DNA from: a bacterium
GTDB taxonomy: Bacteria > Dependentiae > Babeliae > Babeliales > RVW-14
Reading direction: 5' to 3'
Length of the DNA stretch: 5,593 bases
NCBI GenBank assembly: GCA_010027825.1
Contig: RGUK01000115.1
Span: 1 to 5,593, forward strand
Both the position numbers and the translations under genes were made by a program. Shown here piece by piece: positions 5,518 to 5,593 of the stretch. The number at the start of each line of letters is the position of its first letter. The first letter of the stretch is position 1. Under the pieces are notes generated by a model. It did not search any database. It worked only from the letters and a program-made list of their open reading frames with translations, and was not told the origin of the DNA.

Positions 5518-5545
5518 TCTATAGGTAATGCTAATAACACGGCCA
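5518..5545 (-). promoter_or_regulatory. Possible weak sigma70-like promoter for the reverse-strand gene
   Basis: On the minus strand, TATAGA (5523-5518) is a fair -10 box, with a poor -35 candidate TGGCCG (5545-5540) 16 bases before it. It would start transcription about 35 bases before the GTG. It overlaps the start region of the divergent forward gene at 5528. The -10 is reasonable but the -35 match is weak, so this is only a candidate. Confidence 0.25.
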
Positions 5546-5593
5546 CTTAGCGCCAGAACTAAAACTACGGCTATTTGTACTGCTGGCGACTCA
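5528..5593 (+). CDS. Start of a further forward gene, cut by the window end
   Basis: ATG 5528 opens a frame of 22 codons (MLITRPLSARTKTTAICTAG, then Asp-Ser) that is still open at the last base. An in-frame TAG at 5522 rules out an earlier start, and AGAGG at 5513-5517 gives a suitable ribosome binding site ten bases before. The direction matches the structural genes at 2-5115, so it is probably the next gene of the forward cluster, separated from it by the reverse-strand gene. Too little is visible to assign a family. Confidence 0.5.
   Translation, partial: MLITRPLSARTKTTAICTAGDS

Overview
The window looks like part of a tailed-phage or prophage structural (head/neck) gene cluster. The evidence is a gene of the HK97-gp10-like minor structural / tail-completion type, placed directly behind a very large multidomain protein of the kind known from large phages and prophages ('polyvalent'-type proteins). 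There is no rRNA, tRNA, integrase or housekeeping gene, so the host cannot be named. Base composition is roughly balanced and slightly AT-rich by eye. The genes use the standard code and end in TAA or TAG.

Layout. (1) 2-4318 (+) is one huge reading frame, already open at the first bases, so its true start lies upstream. Its 1438 visible residues hold two tandem paralogous modules (107-2065 and 2474-3928). Each module has a helical N-terminal part, a PcfJ-like domain with a Gly-His-Cys motif, an alpha-solenoid array of 28-residue LRV-like repeats (nine in copy 1, three in copy 2) and a charged helical cap. The modules are joined by a Gln/Ala-rich helical linker (2066-2473). They are followed by a DUF5661-like motif (about 4010-4099) and a small, probably beta-rich C-terminal domain. 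(2) 4322-4936 (+) is a gp10-like structural protein whose C-terminal part lies in another frame (4948-5115), so the gene is split by an apparent -1 frameshift. (3) 5112-5474 (-) is a small gene of unknown function on the opposite strand. It has a strong ribosome binding site and its stop overlaps the stop of the split gene, which fits a moron-like insertion. (4) 5528-5593 (+) is the start of a further gene that runs off the window.

Working together: the two forward genes are three bases apart and were probably co-transcribed as late genes. The gp10-like protein would act at the head-tail junction. The giant protein may be a virion-associated or DNA-co-injected effector, but that is inference from position and domain type. 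The reverse-strand gene interrupts the forward structural run and appears to carry its own translation signals and possibly its own promoter.

The main points of interest are the doubled PcfJ-like/LRV architecture with only two cysteines in 1438 residues, the solenoid repeats that vary at fixed positions, and the frameshift in the structural gene.
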